Positions 4,852-6,812 of a stretch of 6,812 bases of DNA are shown piece after piece. Within the stretch, counting starts at the first letter, position 1; each line of letters begins with the position of its first letter. Under the pieces are notes generated by a model. That model did no database searches. It saw nothing but the letters and a program-made list of their open reading frames with translations, and was not told the origin of the DNA. Origin of the DNA: Cyanobacteria bacterium UBA8803 (GTDB lineage: Bacteria > Cyanobacteriota > Cyanobacteriia > Cyanobacteriales > Coleofasciculaceae); contig DNXU01000203.1 in the NCBI GenBank assembly GCA_003505715.1, forward strand, positions 7,902-14,713, in the 5' to 3' direction. Made by a program: the position numbers and the translations under genes.

Positions 4852-6717
4852 TCACTCTGGTTGGCTGGGGGTTGCCGATGCCTTTGGTTCTGGTTGTGTT
4901 GGTGCGATCGCAGATTTTGCGGCAGGAGTTTCTGGTTCTGGGGTGATGGATGCTTTAACTGCTTGGGGTTCCTCTACAACTACTGGAGGTGGGCTGGGGG
5001 TTGCTGATACCTTTGTTTCTGGTTGTGTGGGTGCGATCGCAGATTTTTCGGCAGGAGTTTCCGGTTCTGGGGTGATAGCTTTCTCAACTGCCTGGGGTTC
5101 CTCTACAACTGCTGGAAGTTGGCTGGGGGTTGCCGATGCCTTTGTTTCTGGTTGAGTGGGTACTACAACCGATTTTTCAGGAGGGGTTTCCAGATCTGGG
5201 GTGATGGGTGCTTGAACTGCCTTCGGTTCCTCTACAGCTGCTGGAGTATTCGGCTTGGGTTGGGTTAATGGCAGCGAAGGTAACTTGAGATTTTGGAAAA
5301 AGCCTAAGACACTCTTGTAGAGGCGACTAAAAATGCCGCCAGTTTTTGTTTGCTCAGTTTGTTTGGTGTTGCTGGGTGGCGCAGGTGTAGCTTCTTTGGT
5401 TTTAACTGTGGGGGTTTCTTCTGATTTGGCTGGTTCAGCCGATGGGGGAGCTGTAACTTCTTTGATTTCTACTTTAACTGTGGGGGTTTCTTCTGATTTG
5501 GCTGGTTCAGCCGATGGGGGAGGTGTAACTTCTTTAATTTCTACTTTAACTGTGGGGGTTTCTTCTGATTTGGCTGTTTCAGCAGAGGAAACTGGAGCAG
5601 CTTCTGTTGGCTTTAGTTCAGCTGTGGGAGTTTCTTCTGGTTTGGTTGGTTCAGTTGTTGGAGCCAGTATTTCTTTGGGCACCTCTGGTGCAGCTGCTTT
5701 TGTTTCTTCAACAGTAGGAGTTGCTGGTAAGGGGATGGGAGCTGGTTTTACTTCTGGAGCTGGGGCTGGGGGGGCTTTATAGTTAGGGTCTACAATACCA
5801 CGGGCTGCCTCGGTAGAAAGTTCGCCCCGCATCAATTGCGCCAGTGTATCGTTGCCCTTAGGTTGGTAGTCAAGCAGCCGTACCGTGTTATTGAACGCAT
5901 TGTTAACTGGGTTGCCCTCTTCGTCCAGAAATTCTAGGTGTACCCAGTTTTTGCCCGGTTTAAACCCTTTGAGATAAATCGGCTGCCAGCGATCGAGTAC
6001 AAAGGTTTCGCCATTGATGGTAATACGAATGCGCCAATCGGCAATATCATCCTCAGAGTTTTCTTGAGCCACTAAATGAAGTGGGGCATTCGTCAGGTAG
6101 AAGTCGAGCATAATTGGCTCGGCTCCGTAGTTACCTTGGGGACGGCTGTAGGTTAACAGTGGCAGGCTAGGATTGGGATTATTATCAGCACTTTTGGTAA
6201 AGAGATGAAACGTAGTCTGAGCATAGGCTCCTTCATTTTTGAAGCTTTCGTGCCAGGGACGGGAGGCAAAAACCCTAAGGGTGTGGGTTCCGGGAGATAA
6301 ATCTTCAAAGACTAGGGGTTGGTCTAAGTCATAAACCGGGATGTAAGGCTGATTGTCTAAAATGACGTGCAGGTGAGGACCCATCCCTAACTGGGAATTT
6401 TTAAAGATGGGCAAGTCCTGAACCTGGAATTGCACGGATACTTTGGTGTCTTCTAGAACTTCATCAGGTTTGGGAGACTTGATCGCGACTTGAGGCTGAT
6501 AGGCTTCCAAACTTTCGCTCAGTTGTTGAATCACTGGGGGCGGGGGCACCTCGGACAGCAGCTTTATCGACCTAGTTTCTGATTTACTGTCGCTAGTGAC
6601 GAGCTGAGATGTCTCGCTGGGATTGCTACAACCTACCAGACCCCAAACTAAAACCACTGCGATTAGGAATGAAAACATTACTCTCACAGTTTGCCGCTGA
6701 AGATTCCTAGCCAACAC
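4852..6717 (-). CDS. Envelope lipoprotein with two Ig-like domains and a Pro-rich repeat tail
   Basis: I recognise the general type, a cyanobacterial conserved envelope protein, but not a named gene. Numbering is from GTG at 6717 (621 aa). The signal peptide has Arg4, Arg8 and Arg12, a hydrophobic core (about 14-28) and a lipobox LVGC; Cys30 is the only cysteine in the protein. Residues about 72-176 and 184-284 look like two related beta-sandwich domains. The first has GPHLHVILDNQPY (His115, His117) and LSPGTHTLRVFASRPWH (His145, His156); the second has the matching ITINGETF and FKPGKNWVHLEF. Residues 314-621 are Pro/Glu/Thr/Ala-rich, with two tandem repeat families around an amphipathic segment (460-484). 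The start was chosen because AAAGGAG lies 5 bases before this GTG. An upstream in-frame GTG at 6735 would put that Shine-Dalgarno inside the gene. A TTG at 6714 is also possible. The stop is TGA. It probably anchors in the outer or inner membrane and extends through the periplasm. Confidence 0.94.
   Translation of the reverse strand: MLARNLQRQTVRVMFSFLIAVVLVWGLVGCSNPSETSQLVTSDSKSETRSIKLLSEVPPPPVIQQLSESLEAYQPQVAIKSPKPDEVLEDTKVSVQFQVQDLPIFKNSQLGMGPHLHVILDNQPYIPVYDLDQPLVFEDLSPGTHTLRVFASRPWHESFKNEGAYAQTTFHLFTKSADNNPNPSLPLLTYSRPQGNYGAEPIMLDFYLTNAPLHLVAQENSEDDIADWRIRITINGETFVLDRWQPIYLKGFKPGKNWVHLEFLDEEGNPVNNAFNNTVRLLDYQPKGNDTLAQLMRGELSTEAARGIVDPNYKAPPAPAPEVKPAPIPLPATPTVEETKAAAPEVPKEILAPTTEPTKPEETPTAELKPTEAAPVSSAETAKSEETPTVKVEIKEVTPPPSAEPAKSEETPTVKVEIKEVTAPPSAEPAKSEETPTVKTKEATPAPPSNTKQTEQTKTGGIFSRLYKSVLGFFQNLKLPSLPLTQPKPNTPAAVEEPKAVQAPITPDLETPPEKSVVVPTQPETKASATPSQLPAVVEEPQAVEKAITPEPETPAEKSAIAPTQPETKVSATPSPPPVVVEEPQAVKASITPEPETPAAKSAIAPTQPEPKASATPSQPE
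4855..5241 (-). repeat. Three tandem 129-bp (43-aa) in-frame repeats
   Basis: Residues 493-621 of the lipoprotein are exactly three units of 43 residues (nucleotides 5241-5113, 5112-4984, 4983-4855). The core is V-E-E-P-[QK]-A-V, then ITP-E-P-ETP, K-S, PTQPE-x-K and SATPS. The stop codon directly follows the last unit. The two units nearest the stop are about 85% identical in DNA by eye and each carries a HIP1 octamer at the same place (4904 and 5033, 129 bp apart). The first unit is more diverged and lacks it. Confidence 0.93.
5266..5340 (-). other. Amphipathic segment inside the Pro-rich tail
   Basis: Residues 460-484 of the lipoprotein (GGIFSRLYKSVLGFFQNLKL and the next five) are the only hydrophobic stretch in the otherwise acidic and proline-rich tail. 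Spacing of F, L, Y, V, F and F with intervening R, K and K fits an amphipathic helix. It separates the 72-bp and 129-bp repeat families and could bind a membrane, peptidoglycan-associated partner or another protein; no function is established. Confidence 0.6.
5362..5646 (-). repeat. Tandem 72-bp (24-aa) in-frame repeats
   Basis: Two adjacent 72-bp units (5574-5503 and 5502-5431) differ at only two positions by eye. They encode K-S-E-E-T-P-T-V-K-V-E-I-K-E-V-T followed by PPPSAEP (residues 382-405) and APPSAEP (406-429). A diverged unit precedes them (5646-5575; KPEETPTAELK). A shortened, diverged unit follows (from 5430), missing two residues in the middle. The lengths are multiples of three, so copy-number change keeps the frame. 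Confidence 0.92.
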
Positions 6718-6722
6718 GCCAT

Positions 6723-6729
6723 CTCCTTT
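6723..6729 (-). promoter_or_regulatory. Ribosome binding site deciding the lipoprotein start
   Basis: The minus strand reads AAAGGAG, a near-ideal Shine-Dalgarno, followed by five bases (ATGGC) and then GTG at 6717-6715. The ATG inside that spacer is out of frame with the lipoprotein. This favours a 621-residue product over the longest open frame of 627 residues. Confidence 0.75.
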
Positions 6730-6742
6730 TAACACAAGGCTT

Positions 6743-6770
6743 CTATCTTAGCTGAAGCTATCCATACATA
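6743..6770 (-). promoter_or_regulatory. Candidate promoter of the lipoprotein gene
   Basis: On the minus strand TTTATG (6770-6765) and TAAGAT (6748-6743) are separated by 16 bases and could serve as -35 and -10 elements, with each matching consensus only partly. A perfect inverted repeat TAGCT-TC-AGCTA spans 6760-6749, within the would-be spacer. The leader would be only about 20 bases, just enough to hold the ribosome binding site. The call is tentative. Confidence 0.25.
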
Positions 6771-6773
6771 AAA

Positions 6774-6812
6774 GGGAGTGAGGGAGTGAGGAGGGTGAGG
6801 GGATGAGGGGGT
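6774..6812. repeat. Purine-rich degenerate short tandem repeat at window edge
   Basis: The plus strand repeats GGGAGTGA twice exactly (6774-6781 and 6782-6789), then in altered form (GGAGGGTGA, GGGGATGA, GGGGGT) to the end of the window. Period is about 8 bases and the strand is almost all G and A, with T as the only pyrimidine. Similar G/A-rich intergenic arrays are common in larger cyanobacterial genomes. The array continues beyond the window, so its full size is unknown. Confidence 0.75.

Noticed and set aside
4820..5155. A 111-codon plus-strand open frame with Gly/Val/Ala repeats
   Set aside because: Same cause: it mirrors the 129-bp repeats of the lipoprotein gene and has no independent coding signal.
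4855..5646. Phase variation through the coding repeats
   Set aside because: Both repeat units (72 and 129 bp) are multiples of three, so gain or loss changes tail length but would not switch the gene off.
5333..5782. A 149-codon plus-strand open frame rich in Val, Ser, Gly and Ala with repeats
   Set aside because: It is antisense to the Pro-rich tail. The 72-bp repeats are multiples of three and keep the opposite frame open, so the repetitive composition is a by-product.
6774..6812. Possible CRISPR array
   Set aside because: Units of about 8 bases abut directly with no spacers, so this is a short tandem repeat.

Overview
The window looks like a stretch of cyanobacterial chromosome. Six copies of the HIP1 octamer GCGATCGC (first bases at 74, 1322, 2682, 4734, 4904 and 5033) occur in 6.8 kb, and both proteins have cyanobacterial-style architectures. 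Large TIR/WD40 receptors and purine-rich intergenic tandem repeats are commonest in larger-genome, often filamentous, cyanobacteria. I would not name a genus.

Both real genes lie on the minus strand and fill nearly all the sequence. Reading in the direction of transcription, from high to low coordinates: a purine-rich repeat at the window edge (6774-6812); a short promoter region; a 621-residue lipoprotein gene (6717-4852); a 266-base gap (4851-4586) with a candidate promoter and inverted repeats; and a 1,519-residue gene (4585-26) for a membrane-anchored receptor-like protein. The last 25 bases hold nothing recognisable.

The large protein has three TIR domains, each followed by the same helical linker module. 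A single predicted transmembrane helix, a short helical stalk, about 17 WD40-type blades and a two-cysteine tail follow. No P-loop NTPase is visible, although STAND receptors with this same back end normally carry one. Each TIR keeps the glutamate at the position used by NAD-cleaving TIRs, so a signalling or cell-death (possibly defence) role is a reasonable hypothesis, but it is not shown.

The lipoprotein has a lipobox, two related Ig-like beta-sandwich domains (the first histidine-rich), and a 300-residue Pro/Glu/Thr/Ala-rich tail built from two in-frame tandem repeat families (72 bp and 129 bp) separated by one amphipathic segment. It should sit in the envelope. If the single membrane helix of the large protein is real and its TIRs are cytoplasmic, the WD40 array would also face the envelope. 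That makes a functional link between the neighbours conceivable, though the 266-base gap and candidate separate promoter argue against a tight operon.
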